Shown here piece by piece: positions 17,454 to 27,032 of a stretch of 64,000 bases of DNA. Position 1 is the stretch's first letter; each line of letters opens with the position of its first letter. The position numbers and the translations under genes are program-made. A model generated the notes under the pieces. The model worked only from the letters and a program-made list of their open reading frames with translations, was not told the DNA's origin and did not search any database. The DNA is taken from NCBI RefSeq assembly GCF_900110615.1, contig NZ_FOEI01000003.1, positions 186,001-250,000 of the forward strand, read 5' to 3'. Source of the DNA: Flavobacterium urocaniciphilum. Its GTDB lineage: Bacteria; Bacteroidota; Bacteroidia; Flavobacteriales; Flavobacteriaceae.

Positions 17454-18056
17454 TTGGAAATTTTACAAATCCTTTCTTATTTAGGAATTTTTGTTTTTGC
17501 TGTAACGGGAGTTTTAAAAGCAAGAACCAATCGTTTTGATTTAATCGGAGCAGTAATTTTATCTTTTGTAATGGCGTATGGCGGCGGAACTACGCGCGAT
17601 TTATTAATTGGAATTAGACCTGTAAATTGGTTAAGCGATAATTTTGCAATCATTATTGTTTTGGTTGCGACCGTTATTACATTTTTCTTCAAATTAAATT
17701 TTAAACTGATTAAACAACTGCTTTTTGTAACGGATGCTTTAGGCATCGGTTTTTTTACTGTTGTTGGATTACAAATTGCACTACAAGCTGGAATTGGCGA
17801 AGGTTATGCTTTAATTATGGGTGTAATTACCGCTACTTTTGGAGGATTATTAGCCGATATTTTGTGTAATTCTGTTCCGAATTTAATGAAACCTGGAGAA
17901 TTGTATGCAACCGCTTGTTTAATTGGTGGAGCCTTATATTTAGGTTTGATCTTTTTAAAAATCAATACCGAAATTAGCATGATTGTTTGTGTGTTAACAA
18001 CTGCTACAATCAGAATTTACGCCATTCGTAAAAAACTACAATTGCCTGTGGTTTAA
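17454..18056 (+). CDS. Trimeric intracellular cation channel (TRIC/UPF0126) family protein
   Basis: 200 residues with about seven membrane helices in the UPF0126 internal-repeat arrangement. The conserved glycine-rich motifs AYGGGTTRDLLIG and ATFGGLLADILCN mark the two repeats, and an LFVTDALGIGFFTVVG segment lies between. Family members are homotrimeric cation channels in the inner membrane. Translation most likely begins with TTG at 17454, since no ATG precedes the conserved N-terminus. Confidence 0.88.
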   Translation: MEILQILSYLGIFVFAVTGVLKARTNRFDLIGAVILSFVMAYGGGTTRDLLIGIRPVNWLSDNFAIIIVLVATVITFFFKLNFKLIKQLLFVTDALGIGFFTVVGLQIALQAGIGEGYALIMGVITATFGGLLADILCNSVPNLMKPGELYATACLIGGALYLGLIFLKINTEISMIVCVLTTATIRIYAIRKKLQLPVV

Positions 18057-18961
18057 TCTTGAACAATAAATTCTTTTGGATCTTCTTTTTTAAATTCAGG
18101 TTGAATTGTAGTATGATTGATTCCGAATTTTTCAAATAACACTTTTTCAATATTGTTTAAAACCTCATCAAATTGTGTTAACGTAAAATCTTCCGGACAA
18201 TCTAAATGGGCTTCTAAATGAATTTCTTCTTCATTTAAATACCAAACATGAATGTGATGTAATTTTCCAGCGCCTTCTATTTTATGAACTTCTCTTACAA
18301 TTTCTTTAATATCAATGTGTTCAGGTGTAAATAACATTAACATCTTGGTTGATTTGATAACTAAATCGAATCCTACAACTATAAGATAAATTGCAATTAG
18401 AATAGTCATTACACTATCTACCCAAAACCATCCGTAAAACTTCATTAACAAACCGCCTACTAAAACCGCAACTGAAGCCATCATGTCTGTTAATAAGTGT
18501 AAATAAGCCGATTTCATATTCAGGTTATGATCGGCATCATTTTTTAATAAAATAACGGAAAATCCATTGGCAAAAATTCCTAAAACCGCTAACCAAATTA
18601 CTAAAGTCGATTTAATAGGTTCCGGATGAATGAATCGGTTAATAGCGCCATAAATTAAAATTAAAGCAACAATTATAAGTGTAGAAGCATTAACAAAAGC
18701 TGCTAAAATTTCGGCACGTTTGTATCCGAAAGTGTGTTCAATAGACGCTTTTCTTCTTGATAATTTATGCGCAACTAAACTAAAAACTAGGGATAATACA
18801 TCTGAAAAGTTATGTAAAGCATCTGAAATTAATGCCAAACTTCCAGAGATAATTCCGCCCACAACCTGAGAGATTGTAATCAGTAAATTCAATAATATAG
18901 AATACACTAAATTATTTGCCTTTACATTATTTTTGGTAATGTGGACGTGATTATGACTCAT
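18053..18961 (-). CDS. Cation diffusion facilitator family metal exporter
   Basis: 302 residues. The N-terminus is His-containing (MSHNHVHITK) and is followed by six membrane helices with the CDF metal-site motifs SDALHNFSDV in helix 2 and HLLTDMMAS in helix 5. The C-terminal cytoplasmic domain has HHIHVWYLNEEEIHLEAHLD, the metal-binding ferredoxin-like fold. It is a zinc or related divalent-cation/proton antiporter of the CzcD/ZitB group. The 3' end overlaps the convergent TRIC-like gene by 4 bp. Confidence 0.93.
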   Translation of the reverse strand: MSHNHVHITKNNVKANNLVYSILLNLLITISQVVGGIISGSLALISDALHNFSDVLSLVFSLVAHKLSRRKASIEHTFGYKRAEILAAFVNASTLIIVALILIYGAINRFIHPEPIKSTLVIWLAVLGIFANGFSVILLKNDADHNLNMKSAYLHLLTDMMASVAVLVGGLLMKFYGWFWVDSVMTILIAIYLIVVGFDLVIKSTKMLMLFTPEHIDIKEIVREVHKIEGAGKLHHIHVWYLNEEEIHLEAHLDCPEDFTLTQFDEVLNNIEKVLFEKFGINHTTIQPEFKKEDPKEFIVQD

Positions 18962-18985
18962 TTCAGAATATTAGAAGTTAGATAT

Positions 18986-19051
18986 TTAGACTTCTTAGAT
19001 ATTCAAAAATTAACTGGTTATTAAAAATTTCTAAATCTCTAAGAAGTCTAA
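18986..19051. repeat. 14-bp inverted repeat between rpiB and the CDF gene
   Basis: TTAGACTTCTTAGA at 18986-18999 is complementary to TCTAAGAAGTCTAA at 19038-19051, with a 38-base AT-rich loop. It is a spacer hairpin of the same style as those in the rml operon and before the LysE gene, though its sequence is unrelated to them. Confidence 0.75.
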
Positions 19052-19057
19052 CATTCT

Positions 19058-19489
19058 TTATTTACAAGCAATTTTGTTTACTCTTTTAGCGTGTCTTCCT
19101 CCTTCAAATTCGGTATTTAAAAAAGTATCTACCATATCTACAGCTTGTTGGATTGAAGTATAACGAGCTGGAATAGAAATAATATTCGCATCATTATGCT
19201 GACGGGCTAATTCTGAAATTTCTTTTGTCCAACATAAAGCGGCACGGATATCTTGGTGTTTGTTTGCCGACATAGCAATACCATTTCCTGAACCACAAAT
19301 AACAATTCCGAAATGTGCTTTTTTACTTTCTACATCATAGGCTACAGCGTGTCCAAAATCGGGATAATCTACACTATCAAAAGTATCGGTACCATGGTTA
19401 ATAACTTCATGACCGTTGCTTTCTAAATAGTTAACTATAGCATTTTTGTAGTCTGGACCTGCGTGGTCGTTACCAATTGAGATTATCAT
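19058..19489 (-). CDS. rpiB: Ribose-5-phosphate isomerase B
   Basis: 143 residues. It interconverts ribose-5-phosphate and ribulose-5-phosphate in the pentose phosphate pathway. It has the N-terminal IGNDHAGPDYKNAI, the catalytic cysteine in GIVICGSGNGIAMSANK, and the C-terminal EGGRHAKRVNKI of the RpiB/LacAB fold. It faces away from rnr across a 698-bp spacer. Confidence 0.95.
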   Translation of the reverse strand: MIISIGNDHAGPDYKNAIVNYLESNGHEVINHGTDTFDSVDYPDFGHAVAYDVESKKAHFGIVICGSGNGIAMSANKHQDIRAALCWTKEISELARQHNDANIISIPARYTSIQQAVDMVDTFLNTEFEGGRHAKRVNKIACK

Positions 19490-20187
19490 AAGTTGTGTGT
19501 TGTGATGTTAATAATGATTTACAAAAATAATCAATATCCACTGTATCAAGAAGTAAATTTGTAAATATTCTTAATGGTTGTATAAAAGTAAGAAATATCG
19601 AATATTTTAACAAAAAAAGTACGTTGTTAATATTAAAACGCAAAAGCTTGATAATCAAGTAAACTTAATTTAACAAAACTTGTTAATAACTAAATAAAGA
19701 ATTTTAGAAGTTTTTTTTGGATGTTTAATTAAAAGTTGTAATCAAAAACTGAAAATAGAAATCCAAATTTAGTTTTTAGATTTTATTGTTTTCTTATTAA
19801 AAGTTTTTGAATGGTTATTAACAATTTTTCAAAATTCACTTTTTTACAAATGCCAAGAAGTTTTCGATTTTAACAGTTGTTAATAAGATTAATTTTTAAA
19901 AAATAATTGAATTGAAATTGAAGACTTTACGTAAAATTTACATTGTTAATTATTTTGTATAACTATCGATAAGTTAAAAAAACAACAATTGAAAAATTAT
20001 TTATCGTACATATTAACACGCTATAATAACAATCAAATTTTTAATTTTTTAAAAAATCTTTTTTTGTTGTTTTTAATATATGTTGAAAACTTCCAGAATT
20101 TGAAAATTAAAATTTTATTAAATCTAAAAGCTATTTTCTATTTTCTAAATTGTTCTTTGTACTTTTAATGCATATTAAGAAAGATAT
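19490..20187. other. 698-bp AT-rich intergenic region between rpiB and rnr
   Basis: This region separates the divergent rpiB and rnr genes. I see no credible gene, tRNA or terminator. The word GTTAATA or its complement TATTAAC occurs at least five times (near 19624, 19681, 19817, 19873 and 20008). No DnaA-box cluster (TTATCCACA) was found. It presumably carries the promoters of both genes, but no clean TAnnTTTG was identified. Confidence 0.5.
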
Positions 20188-22365
20188 ATGAAAAAGAATT
20201 TTAGAAAAATGTCTAAGAAAGCCAAAGATTTTTCGGCTCATGTTTATAAAATATTATCGAAAGAACCTAATAAAGCCTTTAACTATAAGCAAATTGCAGC
20301 TATAATTGAAGTCAATGATACGCAAAGTAGAAATGAAATTATTAAAGAATTAGGTATTTTAAAAAAAGCAGGAAAAATTGAAGAAACCGAAAGAGGTAAA
20401 TTCAAAATTATTTCTAAAGCAGAATACTATGAAGGAGTTGTAGACATGACTTCTCGTAAAACAGGATATTTTGTTTGCGATGAATTAGAAGATGATGTAT
20501 TTATACCGTTTATTAATTTGAATCATGCTTTAGATGGCGATAAAGTTAAATGTTATGTATATAACAGAAGAAGTAGTAGAAGACCAGAAGCGGAAGTATT
20601 GGAAATTTTAGAACGTGCTAAAACGGAATTTGTAGGCGTGATTGATGTTCAGAAAAACTTTGCTTTTGTAACAACTGCCAATGCAAAAATGTATACTGAT
20701 ATTTTTATTCCTAAAAATGAAATATTTGATGCCGAACACGGTGATGTTGTTTTAGTCAAAATGGTTGATTGGCCTAAAAAAGCCGATTCACCTTTTGGAA
20801 AAGTTGTAAAAGTTTTAGGAAAACCTGGAGAACACAATACCGAAATTCATGCAATTTTAGCAGAATATGGTTTACCATATGATTTCCCAATTGAAGTGGA
20901 AGCGTATGCTAATAAAATAGATACTTCTATAACAGAAGAAGAAATTGCAAAACGTAAAGACATGCGAAATGTTTTAACGTTTACCATCGATCCGAAAGAT
21001 GCCAAAGATTTTGACGATGCCTTATCATTTCAAGTATTACCGAATGGAAATTATGAAATTGGAGTTCACATTGCCGATGTTTCTCACTATTTGAAAGAAG
21101 GAACTATTTTAGATGATGAAGCGTATAACCGTGCTACTTCTGTGTATTTAGTAGATCGCGTGGTTCCGATGTTACCTGAAGTGTTATCTAATTTTGCTTG
21201 TTCACTTCGACCACATGAAGAAAAATATACCTTTTCAGCCATATTTCAATTGAATGATAAAGCTGAAGTTATTGATTCTTGGTTTGGAAGAACCGTTATT
21301 TATTCGGATCAACGATTTGCGTATGAAGAAGCTCAAGAAATTATCGAAACAAAATCGGATATTATTCCAGCTCATATTTCGTTAACTGGTGAACAATATC
21401 ATGCACCAAAACCAATAGTGGAAGCAACATTAAAAATGGATGAATTAGCAAAAATTCTTCGTAGAAAAAGAATGAATGCGGGTGCGATTTCATTTGATAA
21501 AGTAGAAGTTAAATTCAACTTAAATGAAAATGCAGAACCGGTTGGTGTTTATTTCAAACAAAGTAAAGATGCTAATCATTTGATTGAAGAATTCATGTTA
21601 TTAGCCAACAGAAAAGTCGCTGAATTTATCGGAAAACAAAAGAAAACATTTGTATATAGAATTCACGATGAACCGAATGAAGATAAATTATTTGGCTTAC
21701 AAAATGTAATTTCAAAATTTGGTTATACTTTAAATTTAAAATCAAAAGATACCGTTTCTTCTTCTTTGAATAGATTATTAGAAGATGTTCAAGGTAAAAA
21801 AGAACAAAATATGGTTGATACGCTTACGATTAGATGTATGAGTAAAGCAGCCTATTCTACGCATAATATTGGACATTACGGATTAGCATTTGATTATTAT
21901 TCGCATTTTACATCGCCAATTCGTCGTTATCCTGATGTTATGGCACACCGTTTGTTGCAATATTATTTAGATGGTGGAAAAAGTGTAAGTGAAGAAGATT
22001 ACGAACAAAAATGTATTCATTCTTCTGATATGGAAAATTTAGCGGCTCAGGCGGAAAGAGATTCTATCAAATACATGCAAGTAAAATACATGCAAGACCA
22101 TAAAGATCAAGAGTTTTTAGGAGTTATTTCTGGCGTTACTGAATGGGGAATTTATGTAGAAATCATCGAAAACAAATGTGAAGGAATGGTGCGTATTAGA
22201 GAAATTAGAGATGATTATTACACGTTTGACGACAAACAATATGCTTTAGTAGGTGAAGTTTCTAAGAATTTATTACAATTAGGAGACGAAGTTTACGTTA
22301 AAGTAAAGAATGCCGATTTAGTAAAAAAACAATTGGATTTTCATTTTATTAGAGAAAATAAGTAA
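20188..22365 (+). CDS. rnr: Ribonuclease R
   Basis: 725 residues. It is a processive 3'-5' exoribonuclease that degrades structured RNA. An N-terminal winged-helix region (FNYKQIAAIIEVND) is followed by cold-shock-like domains, the RNB catalytic core with the acidic metal-binding motif DPKDAKDFDDALS, HSNIGHYGLAF-type and FTSPIRRYPDVMAHRLL motifs, and a C-terminal S1 domain (GVISGVTEWGIYVEI). The long Lys-rich tail of the E. coli enzyme is absent, as in many Bacteroidota. The ATG at 20188 is used. A second ATG at 20209 would also be plausible. Confidence 0.95.
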   Translation: MKKNFRKMSKKAKDFSAHVYKILSKEPNKAFNYKQIAAIIEVNDTQSRNEIIKELGILKKAGKIEETERGKFKIISKAEYYEGVVDMTSRKTGYFVCDELEDDVFIPFINLNHALDGDKVKCYVYNRRSSRRPEAEVLEILERAKTEFVGVIDVQKNFAFVTTANAKMYTDIFIPKNEIFDAEHGDVVLVKMVDWPKKADSPFGKVVKVLGKPGEHNTEIHAILAEYGLPYDFPIEVEAYANKIDTSITEEEIAKRKDMRNVLTFTIDPKDAKDFDDALSFQVLPNGNYEIGVHIADVSHYLKEGTILDDEAYNRATSVYLVDRVVPMLPEVLSNFACSLRPHEEKYTFSAIFQLNDKAEVIDSWFGRTVIYSDQRFAYEEAQEIIETKSDIIPAHISLTGEQYHAPKPIVEATLKMDELAKILRRKRMNAGAISFDKVEVKFNLNENAEPVGVYFKQSKDANHLIEEFMLLANRKVAEFIGKQKKTFVYRIHDEPNEDKLFGLQNVISKFGYTLNLKSKDTVSSSLNRLLEDVQGKKEQNMVDTLTIRCMSKAAYSTHNIGHYGLAFDYYSHFTSPIRRYPDVMAHRLLQYYLDGGKSVSEEDYEQKCIHSSDMENLAAQAERDSIKYMQVKYMQDHKDQEFLGVISGVTEWGIYVEIIENKCEGMVRIREIRDDYYTFDDKQYALVGEVSKNLLQLGDEVYVKVKNADLVKKQLDFHFIRENK

Positions 22366-22412
22366 ATCAGTGTTCAGTTAATAGTTTTTAGTATTCAGAT
22401 AAAAAATAAATC

Positions 22413-23081
22413 ATGAAAAAAATCATTTTTAGTCTATTATTCATAAGTTCAATTGCTTTCGCACAAACGGAAAAAAACGTGGGCGATTTTAATAAAGTCA
22501 CTTCTTTTGATAAAATTGATGTGCTATTGCTTCCAGGAACAGAAAATAAAGTTATTCTACACGGAACTAATTCTGAAGAAGTAGAATTAGTTAACAATAA
22601 TGGCGAATTAAAAATACGATTACCTTTAGGAAAATTATTAAAAGGTGATGACATTTCTGCAACGGTTTATTATAAAAAATTAGATGCTGTAGAAGCTAAT
22701 GAAGGTAGTAGAATTTCATCTGAAAAAGAAATAAAAGCTATTGGTTTTGATATCATTACTAAAGAAGGTTCTGAAGTGGTGTTGAAAAATTTAACTGCAG
22801 AAAAATTAACGGTTCGATGTGGTGCTGGAAGTATTGTTACCATTAAAGGAACCGTAAAAAATCAAGATATTTTATCAAATTCTGGAGCAAAATATGACGG
22901 TGAATATTGTAGTACACAACAAACTACAGTTACTGTAAATGCTGGAGGTTTGGCTAATGTAAATGCATCGGAATTAGTAGATGCTAAAACAAGAGCTGGT
23001 GGAACCATTACTATATTTGGAAAACCAAAACAAATTAATCAAAAAACAGTAGCTGGAGGAACTATTGTTCAAGCGAAGTAA
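22413..23081 (+). CDS. Secreted head GIN domain (DUF2807) protein
   Basis: 222 residues with a signal peptide (MKKIIFSLLFISSIAFAQ). The rest is a single beta-helical DUF2807 domain: FNKVTSFDKIDVLLLPG, repeated strands with Asn/Gly turns, and an end rich in GG and T. The family is abundant in Bacteroidota envelopes, and its function is not known. It follows rnr by 47 bp in the same direction. Confidence 0.88.
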   Translation: MKKIIFSLLFISSIAFAQTEKNVGDFNKVTSFDKIDVLLLPGTENKVILHGTNSEEVELVNNNGELKIRLPLGKLLKGDDISATVYYKKLDAVEANEGSRISSEKEIKAIGFDIITKEGSEVVLKNLTAEKLTVRCGAGSIVTIKGTVKNQDILSNSGAKYDGEYCSTQQTTVTVNAGGLANVNASELVDAKTRAGGTITIFGKPKQINQKTVAGGTIVQAK

Positions 23082-23100
23082 ATTTAGTAGCCAGTAATTA

Positions 23101-23165
23101 GTGATAAGTGATAAGTTTTTTTTATTTTTGGAAAGACTTATCACTTTTTACTTATCACTTTTCAC
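23101..23165. repeat. Inverted repeat built of GTGATAAGT units
   Basis: GTGATAAGTGATAAGT at 23101-23116 faces ACTTATCACTTTTTACTTATCAC (23136-23158), followed by TTTTCAC. The arms are themselves small tandem repeats. This hairpin fills the spacer between the head GIN and LysE genes. A T-rich stretch follows the first arm, so weak terminator activity is possible. Confidence 0.7.
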
Positions 23166-23174
23166 TATAAAAGA

Positions 23175-23858
23175 ATGATTCAAGACATTTTATCTGCCAT
23201 TCCTTGGGGTTTTTTATTAGCCATTTCTATTGGACCAGGTTTTTTTGTATTAATCGAAACAAGTATAACAAAAGGATTTAAAGCTGCTTTTACGTTAGAT
23301 TGCGGAATTGTATTTAGCGATATTGTATTCATTACAATTGCTTATTATGCTTCTAATCAAATATTAGCTCAGTTTAAAGATAATCCGAATTTGTATATCA
23401 TTGGTGGATTAATCATGGCGGTTTATGGTTTGATTTCTTATATTCAATTGAAGAAAAAATTCAATATTGATGAAGAAAAAGATATCGATGATATTCCTAA
23501 AAACAACTACTTAGGTTTATTTTTTAAAGGCTTTTTCTTAAACATTATTAACATTGGTATTTTAGGTTTTTGGATGATGGTTTTAATTACGCAAGGACCA
23601 CGTTTACAAATGGATCCGCTTCGAGTGTTTTTATTTTTTACTTCTACTTTAGCGTTTTATTTAGGATTTGATATCGTTAAAATTCTTTTATCAAAACAAT
23701 TAAAACACCGATTAACTCCAACTAATATTTATAAAATTAAACGTATTATAAGTTTCATTTTAATCATTTTCGGAATCTTCTTTTTACTTCAAGGTATTTT
23801 TCCAAAAGGAAAAGAATTGGTAAATCATAAATTAGGTATTGAAAGTTCTTTAGAGTAA
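23175..23858 (+). CDS. LysE/RhtB family exporter
   Basis: 227 residues with about six membrane helices. It has the family N-terminus AIPWGFLLAISIGPGFFVLIETSI and GFKAAFTLDCGIVFSDIVFI, typical of the LysE/RhtB amino-acid efflux family. The substrate is unknown. Its last base overlaps the ATG of the AraC regulator, so the two are likely co-expressed. Confidence 0.9.
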   Translation: MIQDILSAIPWGFLLAISIGPGFFVLIETSITKGFKAAFTLDCGIVFSDIVFITIAYYASNQILAQFKDNPNLYIIGGLIMAVYGLISYIQLKKKFNIDEEKDIDDIPKNNYLGLFFKGFFLNIINIGILGFWMMVLITQGPRLQMDPLRVFLFFTSTLAFYLGFDIVKILLSKQLKHRLTPTNIYKIKRIISFILIIFGIFFLLQGIFPKGKELVNHKLGIESSLE

Positions 23859-24868
23859 TGCTTCAAACGTTTCAGATAATAGCTGTAATACAAGGGTTAT
23901 TTTTATTATTGTACTTATTCAAAAATAAAAATAAATACCAGCCGTATAATTTTTGGTTCTTATCTGCCTTACTACTTTCATTACTTTTTTATATTGTTGG
24001 AGATGATAATAATAATTTATTTCTCTATCATTATGATTTCTTTTTTGTAGATAAAACACTTTTTGTTACACTTTTATTTCTCTTTTTAAAATACTTTGAA
24101 ACTTCTAAAAAATTAAATTATTCAATTGCTTGGTATTTTATTCCTACTTTAATTTATATCCTAATTGAATTATATGAAACACAGTTTATTGAATCTTTTT
24201 GGATTGAAGTTGCAGAACATGCTGTTTATTTAGTATGTGTTATTTACCTTATTTTTTCTTTGATATTTCTTAAAAAAATTAAGATTGCTAAGTTTATTAA
24301 AACGCCTTTTTATTTTTTAATTTTTTCAGTTTTAATAACCGACTCGTTACTTATTGTAGATTTTTTAATTGAAAGTGATATTATAGTTACTCTTAATTCT
24401 ATTTTAATATTTGAAATATCAATATTGTTTTATTATCTGACTTATATTTTTGTTTCAGATCATAATTTTTTCGATTTACCTGTAACTCACTCTAAATACA
24501 AGAATTCTTCTCTTAATTCTAAAGATATTGATGCGTATAAAAAAAGAATCATTGAAGCTATGGAAGTTGATAAATTATTTACTAATGAAAATTTATCCTT
24601 ACAATCTTTTAGTGAAACGATACACATTCCAAAACATTATATTTCTGAAATATTAAATATTCATTTAGCTACTAATTTTCAAGATTTTATTAACGAATAT
24701 CGTGTAGAAGAATTTATAAAAAAATACTCTAATCCTGAAAACGATCATTATTCAATTTTAGGAATTGCTACTTCAGTTGGTTTTAAAAATAAAGCTACTT
24801 TTAACCTAAATTTTAAAAAATTTAAAGGAATTTCTCCAACCGAATACAAACAAAATTATTTACAGTAA
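23858..24868 (+). CDS. AraC-family regulator with an N-terminal membrane domain
   Basis: 336 residues. About seven hydrophobic helices occupy residues 1-205. They are followed by a cytoplasmic AraC/XylS DNA-binding domain: first helix-turn-helix around SLQSFSETIHIPKHYISEIL, second around SILGIATSVGFKNKATFNLNFKKFKG, ending in SPTEYKQ. This is a membrane-embedded transcription factor type common in Flavobacteria. The ligand is unknown. It could regulate the LysE gene it overlaps or the LTA-synthase-like gene downstream. Confidence 0.9.
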   Translation: MLQTFQIIAVIQGLFLLLYLFKNKNKYQPYNFWFLSALLLSLLFYIVGDDNNNLFLYHYDFFFVDKTLFVTLLFLFLKYFETSKKLNYSIAWYFIPTLIYILIELYETQFIESFWIEVAEHAVYLVCVIYLIFSLIFLKKIKIAKFIKTPFYFLIFSVLITDSLLIVDFLIESDIIVTLNSILIFEISILFYYLTYIFVSDHNFFDLPVTHSKYKNSSLNSKDIDAYKKRIIEAMEVDKLFTNENLSLQSFSETIHIPKHYISEILNIHLATNFQDFINEYRVEEFIKKYSNPENDHYSILGIATSVGFKNKATFNLNFKKFKGISPTEYKQNYLQ

Positions 24869-24983
24869 AATCGCTGTAAATGCCTATTTTATTAGTCTAT
24901 TCCAATTATGTTAGACTTCTTTTTTTAGTAGTTATTTTAAGGTAAGATTACATTTGTTGTATATTTTTAATTACATCAAATTC

Positions 24984-26939
24984 ATGAAAATTTTTGCCCA
25001 AAATCGTTTCTCAATTTTACTAAACTTCCTACTGATTTATTGTTTATTAGGTACCATAATTCGTTTGGTTTTATTCTTTTTATCCATACAATCAATTGAT
25101 TTTTCTTTATTTAATTTTAGTAAGATTTTTGGTTTAGGACTTATTTTCGATTTTGGAACTGCCGTATTTTTTAGTCTTGTTTATGGATTGTATTTACTAC
25201 TTATTCCTTCAAAATTTATTGGTTCTGTTTTAGATAAATCGCTAACGTATTTCATATTATTTTTTACTTTTTTCATTACGGTTTTTTCTTTTTTAGCCGA
25301 ATTTCCCTTTTGGAGTGAATTCAATACACGATTCAATTTTATTGCGGTTGATTATTTAATATATACCTATGAAGTTATTGAAAACATCAATCAATCTTAT
25401 CCCTTACCTGTTTTAATACTTTCTTTATTGTTATTAACTGGTTTGTTTTTCTTTTATTTTAAAAAGACACAAAAATTCGAATTTGTATTTTCAGATAAAA
25501 TGAAACTTAAAAAAAGAATAATTTATGTTTTAAGTTTACTTACTATAAGTTTTGTTTACATTCAGTTTATTACAAACAAACAAGCAGAAACAACTGATAA
25601 TTTATATGTAAATGAACTGTCTAAAAATGGAGTATATTCTTTCTTTGCGGCTTATCGTTCAAATGAATTAGATTACGAAACTTTTTATAAAAAGCTTTCT
25701 AATAAAGATGCCTTTGCTATTATTAAAAAAGATCTTCAACAAAAAAATCAAGCGTTACTTTCAACTGATTTATCCAATTTAGAAAGAAAAGTTATTAATT
25801 CCAGTAATGAAAACAAGCCTAATGTTATATTAATCTGTGTAGAAAGTTTTAGCGCCGATTTTATGACCGAATTTGGTAATAAAGATAATCTTACACCGAA
25901 TTTAGATAAACTTGCTACAGAAAGCTTATTTTTTACTAATTTGTATGCTACTGTTACCAGAACTATTCGAGGTATGGAAGCTTTAACACTTTCTGTTCCT
26001 CCAACTCCTGGAAATAGTATTGTTCGTAGACCAAATAATGATCATTTATATTCTATCGCTACAGTTTTAAAACAAAAGAATTATAATTTAAATTTCATTT
26101 ATGGTGGTGATGGATATTTTGATAATATGAATACTTTTTTTGGTGGTCAAGGTTTCAATATTGTAGATAGAAATAGAGGAAATCCACTATCAGATGATGT
26201 GAAAACGAAACGAATTAACATTGAAGATAATGAAGTAACTTTTGAAAATGCATGGGGAATTTGTGATGAAGATATTTATAATAAAACCTTAAAAATTGCT
26301 GATGCCAATTATGCAACCAAACAGCCTTTTTTCAATTTCATCATGACCACTTCAAATCATAAACCCTATTCTTTTCCTAAGAATAGTATTGATATGCCTC
26401 AAGGTACAAGAGAATCTGTGGTAAAATATACAGATTATGCCATTGGAAAATTTATTGAAAAAGCGAAAACAAAACCTTGGTTTAAAAATACAGTATTTGT
26501 AATTGTGGCCGATCATTGTGCGAGTAGCGCAGGAAAATGGGAATTAAATATCGATAAACATCATATTCCTGCTTTAATTTATAATTTACCTACAAAGCCT
26601 GAAAAAATAAACAAATTAGTTTCTCAAATTGATATCATGCCAACCCTTTTTGGTTACTTAAATTGGAATTATAACACGTCATTATATGGTAAAGATATTC
26701 GTTTGATGCAACCGAATGATGAACGCGCATTTTTAGGAAATTACAGAACCTTGGGATTGCTAAAAAATTCAATTTTTACTGAAATAAATGATAGAAAAGA
26801 ATCACATCAATACCTTTGGAAAGCTAAAACCAAAGAAATGAAAGCTTTACAAAATCAAAATAAAACTTTATTAAACTTAACCATTGCCAACTATCAAACT
26901 GCTAGTTATCGTTTTAAAAATGGTAAAATGAAAGCTTAG
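24984..26939 (+). CDS. LTA synthase/phosphoglycerol transferase-like alkaline phosphatase superfamily protein
   Basis: 651 residues from ATG 24984 (MKIFAQNRFSILL). The frame is open further upstream, but only via TTG codons. Five membrane helices span about residues 1-200, then an extracytoplasmic sulfatase-type domain. Active-site features are the metal-binding Glu in CVESFSADF, the nucleophilic Thr in YATVTRTIRGMEAL, and DHCASS with Asp/His ligands near the C-terminus. In Gram-positives LtaS makes lipoteichoic acid. In Bacteroidota the homologues presumably transfer a head group such as glycerol phosphate or phosphoethanolamine to an envelope lipid or glycan, which is inference. A strong terminator follows. 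Confidence 0.9.
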   Translation: MKIFAQNRFSILLNFLLIYCLLGTIIRLVLFFLSIQSIDFSLFNFSKIFGLGLIFDFGTAVFFSLVYGLYLLLIPSKFIGSVLDKSLTYFILFFTFFITVFSFLAEFPFWSEFNTRFNFIAVDYLIYTYEVIENINQSYPLPVLILSLLLLTGLFFFYFKKTQKFEFVFSDKMKLKKRIIYVLSLLTISFVYIQFITNKQAETTDNLYVNELSKNGVYSFFAAYRSNELDYETFYKKLSNKDAFAIIKKDLQQKNQALLSTDLSNLERKVINSSNENKPNVILICVESFSADFMTEFGNKDNLTPNLDKLATESLFFTNLYATVTRTIRGMEALTLSVPPTPGNSIVRRPNNDHLYSIATVLKQKNYNLNFIYGGDGYFDNMNTFFGGQGFNIVDRNRGNPLSDDVKTKRINIEDNEVTFENAWGICDEDIYNKTLKIADANYATKQPFFNFIMTTSNHKPYSFPKNSIDMPQGTRESVVKYTDYAIGKFIEKAKTKPWFKNTVFVIVADHCASSAGKWELNIDKHHIPALIYNLPTKPEKINKLVSQIDIMPTLFGYLNWNYNTSLYGKDIRLMQPNDERAFLGNYRTLGLLKNSIFTEINDRKESHQYLWKAKTKEMKALQNQNKTLLNLTIANYQTASYRFKNGKMKA

Positions 26940-26965
26940 CTTAAGGTTACTACTTATTAATTTCT

Positions 26966-27004
26966 ACCCTTCTTAGTAGCTACTAAGAAGGGTTATTTTT
27001 TTAT
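26966..27004 (+). terminator. Terminator after the LTA-synthase-like gene
   Basis: ACCCTTCTTAGTAG and its exact complement form a 28-base perfect palindrome (26966-26993) followed by TTATTTTTTT, 27 bp after the stop codon. Confidence 0.9.
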
Positions 27005-27032
27005 TTTCTAAGAGATTGAAATAAATCGTTTT

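Noticed and set aside
19470..19658. 62-codon minus-strand frame overlapping the rpiB start
   Set aside because: No motif, composition like random AT-rich DNA, overlaps the rpiB start.
19490..20187. Replication origin
   Set aside because: AT-rich and long, but no DnaA-box cluster is visible and dnaA is not adjacent. Only the parS cluster elsewhere argues for origin proximity.
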